34,782 nucleotides of DNA from assembly GCF_000773685.1 (NCBI RefSeq), contig NZ_JPQO01000173.1, forward strand, positions 1 to 34,782, in the 5' to 3' direction. Made by a program: the position numbers and the translations under genes. Under the pieces are notes generated by a model. It saw only the letters and a list, made by a program, of their open reading frames with translations. It searched no databases and was not told the DNA's origin. Positions 1 through 9,302 of this stretch are shown here, one piece after another. Position 1 is the stretch's first letter, and every line of letters starts with the position of its first letter. Source of the stretch: Acinetobacter sp. HR7 (GTDB lineage: Bacteria > Pseudomonadota > Gammaproteobacteria > Pseudomonadales > Moraxellaceae).

Positions 1-332
1 GGGAATAAAAAAAAAATAAAAAAAAAAAAAAAAAAACAGTTAAGAAATTCAAACATTGTGACTATGTTATGACCGATTTAGGGTACTATGGGTTAGAGCA
101 AGATGGCTTTAAATTATTGATGCCAATAAAGAAAAAGAAGAATTTCCCCTTATTTGATGCTGAGAAAAATTACAATAAAATGATTGGAAAAATACGAGTT
201 GTAATCGAACATATTAATAGTCAATTGAAAAGATTTAGAATACTAAGTGAACGCTATCGAAATAGACGAAAAAGATTCGGTTTACGCATTAACTTAATCG
301 CTGCACTGGTAAACCGGATGAACTTGCAATAA
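1..332 (+). pseudogene. IS5-family transposase, 3' remnant
   Basis: This is the C-terminal end of a DDE transposase of the IS5 / DDE_Tnp_4 type. The readable frame runs from about position 9 to the stop at 330-332, with the first ATG at 69. A T-D-L-G-Y segment fits the second catalytic Asp region, and V-I-E-H-I with a following R-Y-R-N-R-R-K-R-F-G-L-R segment is the usual C-terminal Glu region. The N-terminal half with the first catalytic Asp is absent, and a stop at 6-8 closes the frame upstream, so this fragment cannot encode an active enzyme. The codons before K-K-F-K-H are a poly-lysine stretch read from a poly(A) run. It is much more AT-rich than the neighbouring genes, as expected for a transferred element. 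Whether the rest of the element lies left of the window cannot be seen. Confidence 0.8.
7..36. repeat. poly(A) tract, A10-T-A19
   Basis: Ten A residues (7-16), one T, then nineteen A residues (18-36). In the transposase frame this reads as lysines with one asparagine. A 19-base homopolymer is very long for a bacterial chromosome and is prone to slippage in the cell and to sequencing error. Confidence 0.9.
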
Positions 333-355
333 CGACTTTCGCAAGAGATCTAATC
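333..355 (+). repeat. candidate right end of the IS element
   Basis: Directly after the transposase stop comes a segment with the core TTTCGCAAGAGATCT. IS5-type elements usually carry their terminal inverted repeat within a few tens of bases of the transposase stop. The left end is not in the window, so the repeat cannot be paired and no target duplication can be confirmed. Confidence 0.3.
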
Positions 356-570
356 TATTTCACATAAAGCTCTCATAAAAAACATAAATACCAAGCGCGA
401 TGGAAGAGATTTTATAAAACTAATTGCATACAGTTTAACTTAGAGATGATCGTGATAAAAAATCAAAAGGGAGAATTGAATAACAGAATTTTCTTTTTAA
501 AAATAGAAATTTAAAATAATAATCATTCTTGTTTGTTAAAAGAATTCACGTTTTATCCTCATTTCCCTTT

Positions 571-576
571 TATAAT
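571..576 (+). promoter_or_regulatory. candidate -10 element of the macAB operon
   Basis: TATAAT lies 34 bases before the macA start. No good TTGACA-like -35 is found at 16-18 bp spacing; the nearest resemblance, TTCACG at 545-550, is 20 bp away. A regulator may therefore be needed. Confidence 0.45.
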
Positions 577-609
577 CACTGCCATATCTTTGACTGAAAT
601 CTGTTCACT

Positions 610-1974
610 ATGCCCAAAATAAAACCGACAAAACTGATCATGGTCGCGGTGATCGCCATCGCCCTTATTGCTGCAGGCTGGTATTTCCTTAAGCCCAAAG
701 AGCAACCTCCTCAATACATTACTGCTGAAGCAACCATAGGTGATATTGAAAGCTCTGTACTGGCAACCGGTGTCCTGGAAGCAACCAAAATGGTCAGCGT
801 AGGTGCCCAGGTTTCCGGTCAGGTGAAAAAGATGTACGTCAAACTGGGGGATCAGGTGAAACAAGGCCAGCTGATTGCCCAGATCGATTCTGTGCGTCAG
901 GAAAATGACCTGAAAACTGCCGAAGCCAGCATTAAAAACCAGCTGGCCCAACTGGCAGTAAAACAGGCCAATCTGGCAAAGGTTGAAGCTGAATATAACC
1001 GTCAAAAAGCCATGTATGCACAGGATGCAACTTCACGTGCCGAACTGGAAGCAGCATTGGCCAGTTACAAAACTGCACAGGCCGATATTGCGGCCATTAA
1101 TGCCCAGATCGAACAGTCTCGCCTGACCTTGGCAACCGCGAAAGAAGACCTCGGTTATACCCAGATCGTGGCACCGATGGACGGCACTATTGTGGCGATC
1201 GTGACTGAAGAAGGTCAGACCGTAAATGCCAATCAAAGCGCGCCAACCATTGTCAAACTGGCAAAACTCGACACCATGACCATCAAGGCTGAAATTTCTG
1301 AAGCCGATGTCATGAAAGTGCAAGAAGGTCAAACGGTTTACTTCACTACTTTAGGTAATAGTGAAAAGAAAATTTACGCTAAACTACGTCAGGTTGAACC
1401 TGCGCCAAATTCAATTAATACAGAAACCAATACTTCAAATTCTTCTTCAAGTTCTGCCGTGTACTACAACGCGCTGTTTGATGTGCCAAACGAAGATGGC
1501 AAGCTGCGTATCGACATGACCGCACAGGTATATATCGTGCTGGATGAAGCGAAAAATGTGCTGACCATTCCAGCCGCTGCTATTCAAGGCTCAAACCGTC
1601 CACAACGTCCAAATCGTGGTGAAGGCTCTCGCGGTGAAGCTGGTCCACGTGGCGAAGGCCGTGGTGATGCCCCTCAAGGTGAACGTCCAGCCGGCGACCG
1701 CCCTGCCCGTTTGGTACTTTCTGATGCTGAACGTGCCCTGATTGAACAGGGTAAGGCACAACGTGCCATGGTACGTGTATTACAGCCAGATGGTACGGCT
1801 AAACCGACCCCTGTGCTGATCGGCTTAAACAACCGTGTCACTGCACAAGTGATCAAAGGTCTAAAACGTGGTGATCAAGTCGTGATTGCCGATGGTTCGG
1901 ATACCTCAAATGATGGCGCAAAACGTGGCGGCGGTGGCCGTGGTCCTGGTGGCGCCGGCCCAATGAGAATGTAA
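610..1974 (+). CDS. macA: MacA-type periplasmic adaptor of a tripartite efflux pump
   Basis: Membrane-fusion protein of 454 residues that links the inner-membrane transporter MacB to an outer-membrane channel. Residues 9-26 form the N-terminal membrane anchor. A lipoyl-like half follows (about 60-92, with V-S-G-Q-V and G-D-x-V-K-x-G), then an alpha-hairpin coiled coil (about 100-180), the second lipoyl half ([12 protein letters not shown]) and a beta-barrel domain. Two low-complexity insertions are unusual: an Asn/Ser/Thr-rich loop at 267-282 and an Arg/Gly/Pro-rich segment at about 329-366, plus a Gly-rich tail from 437. Its stop is 2 bases before the macB start, so the two are cotranscribed and probably translationally coupled. 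MacAB pumps export macrolides, lipopeptides or haem-like compounds in other bacteria; the substrate here is unknown. The upstream ribosome site is weak. Confidence 0.92.
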   Translation: MPKIKPTKLIMVAVIAIALIAAGWYFLKPKEQPPQYITAEATIGDIESSVLATGVLEATKMVSVGAQVSGQVKKMYVKLGDQVKQGQLIAQIDSVRQENDLKTAEASIKNQLAQLAVKQANLAKVEAEYNRQKAMYAQDATSRAELEAALASYKTAQADIAAINAQIEQSRLTLATAKEDLGYTQIVAPMDGTIVAIVTEEGQTVNANQSAPTIVKLAKLDTMTIKAEISEADVMKVQEGQTVYFTTLGNSEKKIYAKLRQVEPAPNSINTETNTSNSSSSSAVYYNALFDVPNEDGKLRIDMTAQVYIVLDEAKNVLTIPAAAIQGSNRPQRPNRGEGSRGEAGPRGEGRGDAPQGERPAGDRPARLVLSDAERALIEQGKAQRAMVRVLQPDGTAKPTPVLIGLNNRVTAQVIKGLKRGDQVVIADGSDTSNDGAKRGGGGRGPGGAGPMRM

Positions 1975-1976
1975 GC

Positions 1977-3953
1977 ATGAATCAACAACAGCAACCTCTG
2001 CTCGAGGTCAAGAACCTGATTCGTGAATTCCCTGCGGGTGAAAGCACGGTGCAGATTCTCAAAGGAGTCAATCTGGAGATTTATCCGGGTGAACTGGTCG
2101 CAATTGTCGGCCAGTCCGGTTCGGGTAAATCTACCCTGATGAATATTCTTGGCTGTCTGGATAAACCGACTTCCGGCAGCTATAAGGTCAAAGGCCGTGA
2201 AACCCGGGAACTGGAAGCCGATGAACTGGCACAGTTACGCCGTGAATATTTTGGTTTTATCTTCCAGCGTTATCACCTGCTGGGTGATTTAAATGCAGCT
2301 GGTAACGTGGAAGTCCCTGCTATCTATGCAGGTGCGGATACCAATGAGCGTCATGAGCGTGCTGTAAAATTGCTGACTGATTTGGGACTGGGTGAAAAAA
2401 CCCAGAACCGTCCAAGCCAGCTTTCTGGTGGTCAGCAGCAGCGTGTTTCGATTGCCCGTGCCCTAATGAACGGCGGTGACGTGATTCTGGCCGATGAACC
2501 AACCGGTGCATTGGACAAGAACAGTGGTATTGAGGTAATGCGCATTCTGCGTGAACTGAATGCCAAAGGTCATACCATTATTCTGGTCACGCACGACCAT
2601 AACGTGGCCAAGAATGCGACCCGCATCATCGAGATTTCTGACGGGAATATTATTTCTGACCAGCCGAATGTCCCTGAAATCGACGATGGTTTTGAAAAGC
2701 AGACCTTAGCCAGTAATCAACAGAAGAAAATTTCCAGCTGGCGTTCTGCCGTAGACCGTCTCGGCGAAGCCTTCCGTATGGCGCTACTGGCCATGAATGC
2801 CCACCGTATGCGCACCTTCCTGACCATGCTCGGGATTATCATCGGTATTGCCTCGGTTGTTTCGGTAGTGGCACTGGGTAATGGTTCACAAAAGCAGATT
2901 CTGGAAAATATCAGCAGTCTGGGCACCAATACCATTACCGTATTCCAGGGCCGGGGCTTCGGGGATAATTCACGATCCTCTCAGGCCAAGACCCTGATTC
3001 CAGCCGATGCCGATGCGCTGGCAGAACAGCCTTATGTTGATGGCGTCAGCCCCTCAGTCAATAGCAGTGTCACCGGGCGTTTTAAAGAAATTGAAGCCTC
3101 CACCACCGTCAATGGTGTCAGTGAAGATTTCTTCTACGTCAAAGGCATGACCTTTAAATCCGGCCAACCTTTTGACAAAGAAAGCGTGCGTGAACAGGCA
3201 CAGGATGTGGTCATTGATACCAATACCCAAAAGACTTTCTTTACCGATGGTTCCAATCCTATCGGTCAGGTGATTCTGCTGGGCAGTGTACCGAGTCGTA
3301 TTATTGGCATTGTGGATGCACAAGCCGGTATGATGGGTAGCAATGATACGCTGAATGTGTATCTGCCTTATTCTACCGTGATGAGCCGTATGCTGGGGCA
3401 ATCCAATGTCCGCCAGATCATTGTGCGGATTAAGGACGAATATCCGAGCGCTGCCGCGGAAAATGCGATTCTGAATTTGCTGGTACAACGCCACGGTGCA
3501 CAGGACGTATTTACCCAGAATGCCGACAGTATCCGTGAAACCATTCAGCAGACCACACAAACCATGACCCTGCTGATCTCCGCAATCGCGGTGATTTCAC
3601 TGGTCGTTGGCGGTATCGGGGTGATGAATATCATGCTGGTATCTGTCACTGAACGCACTCAGGAAATCGGCGTACGTATGGCCGTTGGTGCCCGTCAGAG
3701 TGACATTCTGCAACAGTTCCTGATTGAAGCAGTATTGGTATGTATCCTTGGTGGTATTTTGGGGGTTCTGCTGTCCCTCGGTATCGGTCAGCTGATTACC
3801 AAGTTTGCCGGTGGTAGCTTCCAGATGGCTTACTCGACCACGTCGATTGTCGCCGCTTTTGTCTGCTCAAGCCTAATTGGTATCGTGTTTGGTTTTATTC
3901 CGGCACGTAACGCAGCCCGCCTCAACCCTGTTGATGCCCTCTCCCGAGAATAA
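1977..3953 (+). CDS. macB: MacB macrolide-type ABC exporter, ATPase-permease fusion
   Basis: 658 residues, the usual MacB length. The N-terminal ATPase domain has Walker [10 protein letters not shown] at 45-53, signature L-S-G-G-Q-Q-Q-R, Walker B V-I-L-A-D-E-P-T and the switch His in L-V-T-H-D. A linker leads to the first membrane helix ([16 protein letters not shown]), then a large periplasmic domain (about 320-510), then three C-terminal helices. These include the conserved [14 protein letters not shown] coupling segment and the ending [14 protein letters not shown], typical of the FtsX/MacB superfamily. As a mechanotransmission transporter it drives periplasmic substrates through the MacA-OMF conduit. 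It is the middle gene of the operon; the downstream lipoprotein starts 10 bases after its stop. Confidence 0.96.
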   Translation: MNQQQQPLLEVKNLIREFPAGESTVQILKGVNLEIYPGELVAIVGQSGSGKSTLMNILGCLDKPTSGSYKVKGRETRELEADELAQLRREYFGFIFQRYHLLGDLNAAGNVEVPAIYAGADTNERHERAVKLLTDLGLGEKTQNRPSQLSGGQQQRVSIARALMNGGDVILADEPTGALDKNSGIEVMRILRELNAKGHTIILVTHDHNVAKNATRIIEISDGNIISDQPNVPEIDDGFEKQTLASNQQKKISSWRSAVDRLGEAFRMALLAMNAHRMRTFLTMLGIIIGIASVVSVVALGNGSQKQILENISSLGTNTITVFQGRGFGDNSRSSQAKTLIPADADALAEQPYVDGVSPSVNSSVTGRFKEIEASTTVNGVSEDFFYVKGMTFKSGQPFDKESVREQAQDVVIDTNTQKTFFTDGSNPIGQVILLGSVPSRIIGIVDAQAGMMGSNDTLNVYLPYSTVMSRMLGQSNVRQIIVRIKDEYPSAAAENAILNLLVQRHGAQDVFTQNADSIRETIQQTTQTMTLLISAIAVISLVVGGIGVMNIMLVSVTERTQEIGVRMAVGARQSDILQQFLIEAVLVCILGGILGVLLSLGIGQLITKFAGGSFQMAYSTTSIVAAFVCSSLIGIVFGFIPARNAARLNPVDALSRE

Positions 3954-3963
3954 GGAATCTGAT

Positions 3964-5394
3964 ATGCAAATGAATTTAACCAGACTTGCCAGTGCCCTGC
4001 TGCTTGGGAGCTCGCTGGTTGGTTGTGCAACTGTAGTGAAAACACCTTATGAACAGCCAAGCTTAGCCGTTCCGGGCAGTTTCCAGAACAATACTGCGGC
4101 AACCAGCCAGAAAGTCCATGCTGATGTCATGGCGGATCGCTGGTGGACCCTGTTTAGAGATTCACAACTGAATGCGCTGGTCGAAGAAGTATTGGCCCGT
4201 AATACCAACCTGGCGGTTGCCGGGATTAACCTGCAACAGGCACGGATTCAGGCTAAACAAACACAAAGCCAGCAAGGCATGCGAGTTGGAGATGCTCGTA
4301 TCTCAACAGGGCATCAGTTTAGCTTAGATGGCGACGGTGATCGCTCTAGCGGTATTTCGATTGGCTATCCGGGCTTAAGTTATGAGCTGGACCTGTTTGG
4401 CAAACTGGCGAACCAGACAGAAGCAGCGCGCTGGGAAGCACTGGCAACTGAACAGGATCTGCAGGCTACTGCGCAAAGCTTGATTGGTACGACGGCACAA
4501 CTGTACTGGCAGCTCGGTTATCTAAATGAACGTTATGGTGTAGTTCAGCAAAACCTGGCAACTGCACAAAAAACCTATGATCTGGTTCGCGTACAATATC
4601 GTGCCGGTGCGGTTTCAGGGCTAGACCTGAACCAAGCCGAACAGGCCATTCAAAGCCAGCAATCGACTTTAAGCCAGATTGAACAGCAACGCGTGGAAAC
4701 CCGTACTGCACTGGCAGCGTTACTGAATATGCCAGTACAACAGCTAAATATTCAAGAACCTCAACGCCTGCCGGTAATCGCCCTGCCTTCCATTGAAGCA
4801 GGTCTGCCAGCTAGCCTACTGTCACGTCGTCCAGATCTGAATGCAGCGGAATTACGTCTGCGTAAAGCCTTAGCTACTAAGGATGCCAACAAAGCCAGCT
4901 ACTATCCGTCGATCAGCCTAACCGGAGCTTTATCTACGGGAGTTGGTGTCGGTGCAAATACTTCATTAACCGATGCATTAAAAAATCCGGTCGCGACATT
5001 GGGGGCTGGTTTGACCCTGCCATTCCTGCAATGGAATGACATGAAGCGTGACCTAAAGGTAAATGAGTTGGAATATGAGAAAGCGATTCTGCAATATCGC
5101 CAGACCATATACGAAGCCTTTGCCGATGTGGAAAATGCGTTGTCGAATCGGACTGAGCTGAGCAAGCAGGTTGAACTGCAACGTCGCAACGTCGAACTGG
5201 CTGAAAAGACTGAACGTCTGACTGAAGTACGTTATCGTAATGGTGCGGTCGCACTGAAAAACCTGCTGGATGCACAGGAAACCACACGTAATGCGCGTTT
5301 GAATCTGGTGCAAACCCGTCAGAGCCAATACAACGCTTATGTGACCCTGATGCAGGCACTCGGTGGTAGTCCAATCAAGCAATTACCACAATAA
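3964..5394 (+). CDS. outer-membrane efflux lipoprotein, NodT/OprM (TolC-like) family
   Basis: Outer-membrane channel component, 476 residues from the chosen ATG at 3964. That ATG is preceded by AAGGA and begins a lipoprotein signal with lipobox L-V-G-C (Cys21). A longer frame starting at 3877 overlaps macB and would bury the signal peptide, so it was rejected. Two outer-membrane efflux protein repeats follow, with typical motifs such as D-R-W-W-T-L-F, G-x-S-Y-E-L-D-L-F-G-K, L-S-R-R-P-D-L-N-A-A-E-x-R-L and, late in the protein, R-Y-R-N-G-A-V. Adjacency to macAB makes this its dedicated exit duct. In many enterobacteria MacAB relies on an unlinked TolC, so having the channel in the operon makes this a self-contained pump. 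A strong terminator lies just downstream. Confidence 0.93.
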   Translation: MQMNLTRLASALLLGSSLVGCATVVKTPYEQPSLAVPGSFQNNTAATSQKVHADVMADRWWTLFRDSQLNALVEEVLARNTNLAVAGINLQQARIQAKQTQSQQGMRVGDARISTGHQFSLDGDGDRSSGISIGYPGLSYELDLFGKLANQTEAARWEALATEQDLQATAQSLIGTTAQLYWQLGYLNERYGVVQQNLATAQKTYDLVRVQYRAGAVSGLDLNQAEQAIQSQQSTLSQIEQQRVETRTALAALLNMPVQQLNIQEPQRLPVIALPSIEAGLPASLLSRRPDLNAAELRLRKALATKDANKASYYPSISLTGALSTGVGVGANTSLTDALKNPVATLGAGLTLPFLQWNDMKRDLKVNELEYEKAILQYRQTIYEAFADVENALSNRTELSKQVELQRRNVELAEKTERLTEVRYRNGAVALKNLLDAQETTRNARLNLVQTRQSQYNAYVTLMQALGGSPIKQLPQ

Positions 5395-5410
5395 GTTTAT
5401 TTCTCTCCAT

Positions 5411-5440
5411 AAAAAATCGCTGCCTAGGCAGCGTTTTTTA
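5411..5440. terminator. bidirectional intrinsic terminator
   Basis: The perfect palindrome CGCTGCCTAGGCAGCG at 5418-5433 is flanked by six A residues on the left and a T6 run on the right. It ends the macAB operon on the plus strand and the Sel1 gene on the minus strand; the latter's stop codon is at the edge of the T run. Confidence 0.92.
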
Positions 5441-7273
5441 TACCAGACTGTTTTTCATCTGCAGATAGGCATTTAAATTATTCAGCTGTTCCTGTGAAGC
5501 TTTATGCCCTAACAATGCTCCTCTTTCCAGCCATTTACGTGCCGTTGCCACATTACGTTCTACCCCAATGCCTTTTGTATAAAGACGCCCAAGATGACTA
5601 TAGGCATCGGCATTGGCCAAGGCTGCAGCCTGATGATAAAGCTGAATCGCCTGATCCAGATTCACGTCTACACCAATGCCTTGTTCCAAGGCTTCGCCCA
5701 AAGCATTTAAAGCAATAGCATTATGCTGTGCAGCCGCCTGTTTTAAATAATTTAGCCCCAAGCTGGTGTCCTGTTTTTCTACACCTTCACCTTTCAGGTA
5801 CATCCCCCCTAAAGTCGCCTGTGCCTGAGCATGTCCCAATTGTGCCGCCTGATGTAGATAACGTTTGGCCTGTGCTACATCTACCGTAAATACAGGATAC
5901 ACACCAGACAGTGCCTGATATAAATACCAAGCCGCCTCAGCTGAACCTTTATTCACCGCCTGATTCAGGTATTGAATCGCTTTTTCACGGGTTGGTAACG
6001 GGTATTTTGACTGGCTATAGAAACGGCCGACCACATAGGTCAGATCAGCATCGCTCTTAGCTGTGATATTCCAATGCTGCTCTGCCACTTGCTGAATCAT
6101 CTGGGTCGCTTTGGCGGTATCTTTGACTGTCCCAATGCCATTCAAATAGCACAATGCCAAGCCCATCTGGCCATAGAAATATTGTGGATCAAGCTCATAT
6201 GCAGCCTGATACAGGCCAAAAGCTTTTTCAGGTTCTGGGGCTATCAGATAAGATTCATAATACAGCGCGGCAATGATGCATAAAGCTGGAACAAACTGGC
6301 TATTCGCCGCTTCGCTCCAGTAGCGGAAAGCCATGGTTTCGTTCTTATCGACAAACCAGCCATGAAAATAAGCCAAGCCAAGCAATGTTTTGGCCTGAGC
6401 ATCTTTATGCTCATAGGACTGTTGCTGCAAATGCTGCAGCACACGCTGGCGCTGATCCACATCAACCATACCCAGTAGCACACCGGCATAGTAATCGTAC
6501 AAGCCATCCTGATCACCGAGATTGATGCGCTGTTTGATAAAACGTAGTGCCTGTGCCTGATCCTGCGGCAGGATATTTCCTTGAGCATACAGCTCAGCAA
6601 TCTGTTGAGTCGCTTCCGGATGATCCTGTTGCGCCGCCTGAAACAGATAATGAATCCCCAGACTCAAATCTCGTGCTGCAGTATCCGCCAAAAAATGCCG
6701 GGCTAATTGATATTGCGATCCTGCATGCCCCTGTTCGGCATTTTGAATCAGTAACTGCAAGCGATGCTGCTCAGCCGCAGCATGATCCTGTTCAGAGAGT
6801 TCGGTAATTCGGTACTGGGCTTCCAGATTTCCGCGTGCTACCGCATGACGGTACCAGTACAGTGCCTTTTCCTGATCCTGACATTGATAACGGTTGCCAT
6901 CATAAATCTGTCCCAGATGATAGGCGGCTTCATCACTACCAAGACGATAAGCATTTTCCAACAGACTGATAGCATTTTCGATGCTTTGCGGACGGCCCTG
7001 ACCTTTGAGCTGCATCAGCCCCATGCCCATATAGGCTTGTGGAAGATCCTGCTGCTGCGCCAGATCCTGATAAATCTGATAGGCACGCTCATAATTCGGC
7101 TGCTGCGTATCCAAACACAAGCGATCTGCAAGTTTGAGCTGTGCCTCAATCTGTTCAATCCACAGGTCATGCTGTACCGCGCGGGCCTGATCTCGTGTCA
7201 CCGGATCCGGACGTTTCCACATCCAGATACCCAAAGCCACGATCCCCAAAATCAGTACCAGTAAGAACCACAT
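5438..7273 (-). CDS. membrane-anchored Sel1-like repeat protein
   Basis: 611 residues. Residues 2-19 are a hydrophobic N-terminal anchor followed by basic residues. The rest is a long solenoid of Sel1-like (TPR-type) repeats of about 36 residues. Recognisable units include A-x-x-x-L-G-x-x-Y-x-x-G in G-H-A-Q-A-Q-A-T-L-G-G-M-Y-L-K-G-E-G-V, and A-D-A-Y-S-H-L-G-R-L-Y-T-K-G-I-G-V near the C-terminus. Such proteins usually act as scaffolds for protein-protein contacts in envelope assembly, signalling or virulence. No catalytic domain is visible. It stands alone between two terminators, followed on the same strand by nothing and preceded by tcdA, which has its own terminator. Partner and function cannot be deduced from sequence. 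Confidence 0.85.
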   Translation of the reverse strand: MWFLLVLILGIVALGIWMWKRPDPVTRDQARAVQHDLWIEQIEAQLKLADRLCLDTQQPNYERAYQIYQDLAQQQDLPQAYMGMGLMQLKGQGRPQSIENAISLLENAYRLGSDEAAYHLGQIYDGNRYQCQDQEKALYWYRHAVARGNLEAQYRITELSEQDHAAAEQHRLQLLIQNAEQGHAGSQYQLARHFLADTAARDLSLGIHYLFQAAQQDHPEATQQIAELYAQGNILPQDQAQALRFIKQRINLGDQDGLYDYYAGVLLGMVDVDQRQRVLQHLQQQSYEHKDAQAKTLLGLAYFHGWFVDKNETMAFRYWSEAANSQFVPALCIIAALYYESYLIAPEPEKAFGLYQAAYELDPQYFYGQMGLALCYLNGIGTVKDTAKATQMIQQVAEQHWNITAKSDADLTYVVGRFYSQSKYPLPTREKAIQYLNQAVNKGSAEAAWYLYQALSGVYPVFTVDVAQAKRYLHQAAQLGHAQAQATLGGMYLKGEGVEKQDTSLGLNYLKQAAAQHNAIALNALGEALEQGIGVDVNLDQAIQLYHQAAALANADAYSHLGRLYTKGIGVERNVATARKWLERGALLGHKASQEQLNNLNAYLQMKNSLV

Positions 7274-7333
7274 CGCTGTTCCCCAATTTTGTTTTTGTTA
7301 TGCAAATATAAATTTCATTCTAAACGCAGACAT

Positions 7334-7362
7334 AAAAAAAGCACAGAGACTGTGCTTTTTTT
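7334..7362. terminator. intrinsic terminator downstream of tcdA
   Basis: Stem GCACAG / CTGTGC (7341-7346 and 7350-7355) with loop AGA, extended by A7 on the left and T7 on the right. It lies just after the tcdA stop on the minus strand and before the Sel1 gene start. Confidence 0.9.
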
Positions 7363-7372
7363 ATTTTCTGAA

Positions 7373-8143
7373 TCAGGCTTTTGCCCGCTTGGCATCCAGT
7401 TTTTTTAGGACTTCAGAGACTGCCACCATAGCGAAGCTGGAAGTGACCACGACTGCCGAACCATAGCCCCCACAGCGCAGACCGGCACTTGGACACACCT
7501 CAGCGCTGGAGAATGGATTATCAATCGAATAAACACAAGTGATGCCGAATTTTTCTTTTGGCTTTTTGCAGATACCTTTACTGCGTAACTGGGCACGCAA
7601 TTTGGCCAGCATTGGATCCTGCTCAGTTTTAGATAAATCTGCCACACGAATTTTGAGTGGGTCCAATTTGCCACCTGCCCCACCAGAGACAATCAGCGGA
7701 ATCTTGTTAAAGCGGCAATGCAGCATCAGCGCCAATTTGGCTTTGACATCATCGATACAGTCCAGAATGATGTCCGGCTGACCCGCCAGAATTTCTTTGA
7801 CATTTTCCGGGGTCAGATAATCGTCCACCAGATTGATCTTGATACGCGGATTGATAGCACGACAACGTTCTGCCATCACTTCAATCTTTTCATGCCCCAG
7901 TGTCGTGGTCATCGCGGGTAATTGACGGTTGATGTTGGAAGCCGCAACCACATCCATATCCACTAAAGTCAGTTCACCAATGCCGGTACGTGCCAAGGCT
8001 TCAACTGCCCAAGACCCCACCCCGCCAATCCCGATCACCATCACATGACTTTGCTCATAATGATGAAAGTTGTCCTCACCATAAATCTTGGCGACACCGG
8101 CAAAGCGGCGGTCATATTCATCATCTTGCAGGAGATCAGTCAT
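7373..8143 (-). CDS. tcdA: tRNA threonylcarbamoyladenosine dehydratase
   Basis: E1-like ATP-dependent dehydratase of 256 residues that cyclises t6A at position 37 of ANN-decoding tRNAs to ct6A. The nucleotide-binding loop G-I-G-G-V-G lies at 38-43, followed by D-M-D-V-V-A-A-S-N-I-N-R-Q, the adenylation-site pattern of ThiF/MoeB/TcdA proteins. D-C-I-D-D-V-K-A-K and the cysteine-bearing C-terminal segment (S-K-G-I-C-K-K, E-V-C-P-S-A-G-L-R-C-G-G) fit TcdA/CsdL rather than MoeB or ThiF, and there is no rhodanese fusion. It is monocistronic here, with no csd sulfur genes beside it. The start is supported by an adjacent purine-rich leader. Confidence 0.93.
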   Translation of the reverse strand: MTDLLQDDEYDRRFAGVAKIYGEDNFHHYEQSHVMVIGIGGVGSWAVEALARTGIGELTLVDMDVVAASNINRQLPAMTTTLGHEKIEVMAERCRAINPRIKINLVDDYLTPENVKEILAGQPDIILDCIDDVKAKLALMLHCRFNKIPLIVSGGAGGKLDPLKIRVADLSKTEQDPMLAKLRAQLRSKGICKKPKEKFGITCVYSIDNPFSSAEVCPSAGLRCGGYGSAVVVTSSFAMVAVSEVLKKLDAKRAKA

Positions 8144-8340
8144 AGGTCATCTTTCACAATCAAACACCGGGGCATTTTAGCAAATTCACCGCCTGTTGAC
8201 TGCCACTAAAATTCAGATACAAAACCTGTTCAAAAAACACTCTTATGCTATCCATAAACAGCTTAAACTTGACCAAATTACCATCATTTCAATAACTCGA
8301 TTTTTTCAATAATCACTGTAAAAAAGGGAGTCAGATCAGC

Positions 8341-8589
8341 ATGCTATTTAACGCCCTTTTTGCCCTGATGGTTGTGCTGTTCCTACTATCTCTTTATAGC
8401 TTGGCCTTCAAAAAACAGAAAAATTATTATTTAAGTATCATGATCCGCTTACTCACATTGGGACTCTTTACTTTGATTGTCTTCGATCAATATGAAACCC
8501 AGACCCATCTTGCGTTGGTGCTTCTGACCTGGGTACTGTTTGAGAGCAGCGAAAACTTTTATCGCAAGAAACTTCCTGCAAGCAAATAA
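8341..8589 (+). CDS. small hypothetical membrane protein
   Basis: 82 residues, mostly hydrophobic, with about three predicted membrane segments: 3-22, about 33-48 and about 55-68. It starts with L-F-N-A-L-F-A-L-M-V-V-L-F-L-L and ends in a short basic tail (Y-R-K-K-L-P-A-S-K). A GGGAG ribosome site lies about 10 bases upstream of the ATG. A strong terminator begins right after the stop, so it is an independent transcription unit, convergent with orn. The family is not recognised and no function is proposed. The ribosome site, the terminator and a full-length open frame argue that it is a real gene. Confidence 0.75.
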   Translation: MLFNALFALMVVLFLLSLYSLAFKKQKNYYLSIMIRLLTLGLFTLIVFDQYETQTHLALVLLTWVLFESSENFYRKKLPASK

Positions 8590-8613
8590 AAAAGAGGCTT
8601 ACGCCTCTTTTTC
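8590..8613. terminator. bidirectional terminator between the 82-residue gene and orn
   Basis: Stem AAGAGGC / GCCTCTT (8592-8598, 8603-8609), loop TTAC, with A-rich left and T-rich right flanks. It serves the plus-strand small gene and the minus-strand orn. Confidence 0.9.
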
Positions 8614-8623
8614 ACTGTTCGGA

Positions 8624-9178
8624 TTATTTATTCATAATAAAGAAATATTCACGATAGTATTTCAGTTCGGCAATTGAATCACGGATATCATCCATCGCCA
8701 GATGCGAAGCATTTTTCTTCAGACCGCTCATGATTTCCGGGCGCCAGCGTTTTGCCAATTCTTTCACTGAAGATACGTCCAGATTACGGTAATGGAAATA
8801 TTGTTCCAGTTCAGGCATTAGTCGGTGCAGGAAGCGACGGTCCTGACAGATCGAGTTACCACACATTGGTGAGACTTTTGGATTCACCCATTTTTCCAGG
8901 AATTCAATGGTTTCGCGTTCTGCATCTTGTGCAGTTAATTTACTACGGCGCACACGTTCAATCAGGCCAGACTGACCATGCTGACGGGTATTCCATTCAT
9001 CCATGGCATTTAAAATACGGTCCGGTTGATGAACGGCAAGCACCGGGCCTTCGGCAAGAATATTTAAATTGTCATCCGTCACAATCGTTGCAACTTCAAT
9101 AATCTGGTCATTATCAGTGTCCAGACCTGTCATTTCCAGGTCAATCCAAATCAGGCGGCTATCCGGTGTGCTGCTCAT
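8624..9178 (-). CDS. orn: oligoribonuclease
   Basis: 3'-5' exoribonuclease of the DEDDh class, 184 residues, which degrades 2-5 nt RNAs and the c-di-GMP breakdown product pGpG. Catalytic residues visible are Asp/Glu in [10 protein letters not shown] near residue 13-15, Asp in C-Q-D-R-R-F and the His/Asp pair in S-H-L-A-M-D-D-I-R. Length and sequence match the E. coli enzyme closely. Because it removes pGpG, it is functionally linked to the EAL-domain phosphodiesterase encoded elsewhere in the window. It is divergent from rsgA, as in many gammaproteobacteria. Confidence 0.97.
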   Translation of the reverse strand: MSSTPDSRLIWIDLEMTGLDTDNDQIIEVATIVTDDNLNILAEGPVLAVHQPDRILNAMDEWNTRQHGQSGLIERVRRSKLTAQDAERETIEFLEKWVNPKVSPMCGNSICQDRRFLHRLMPELEQYFHYRNLDVSSVKELAKRWRPEIMSGLKKNASHLAMDDIRDSIAELKYYREYFFIMNK

Positions 9179-9302
9179 AAATGTGCAATCTTATTAGGCT
9201 ATAAAACATTTATAGTAGCAAATTTATCGCCCCAATGCTGTAACTGACACCCTGCTTCATGCTATTTTTGCCATCTCGCTCCCATGGTTTTTTAGGATTT
9301 GA

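Larger units (their letters stand above)
333..609. other. intergenic region between IS remnant and macA
   Basis: An AT-rich gap of 277 bases. Apart from the candidate IS end at its left side and a -10-like TATAAT just before macA, no gene or clear hairpin is seen. An ORF on the minus strand overlapping macA is a shadow frame. Confidence 0.6.

Noticed and set aside
3877..3963. 29-residue upstream extension of the efflux lipoprotein
   Set aside because: It lies inside macB and would precede a classical lipoprotein signal peptide; the ATG at 3964 has a good ribosome site.
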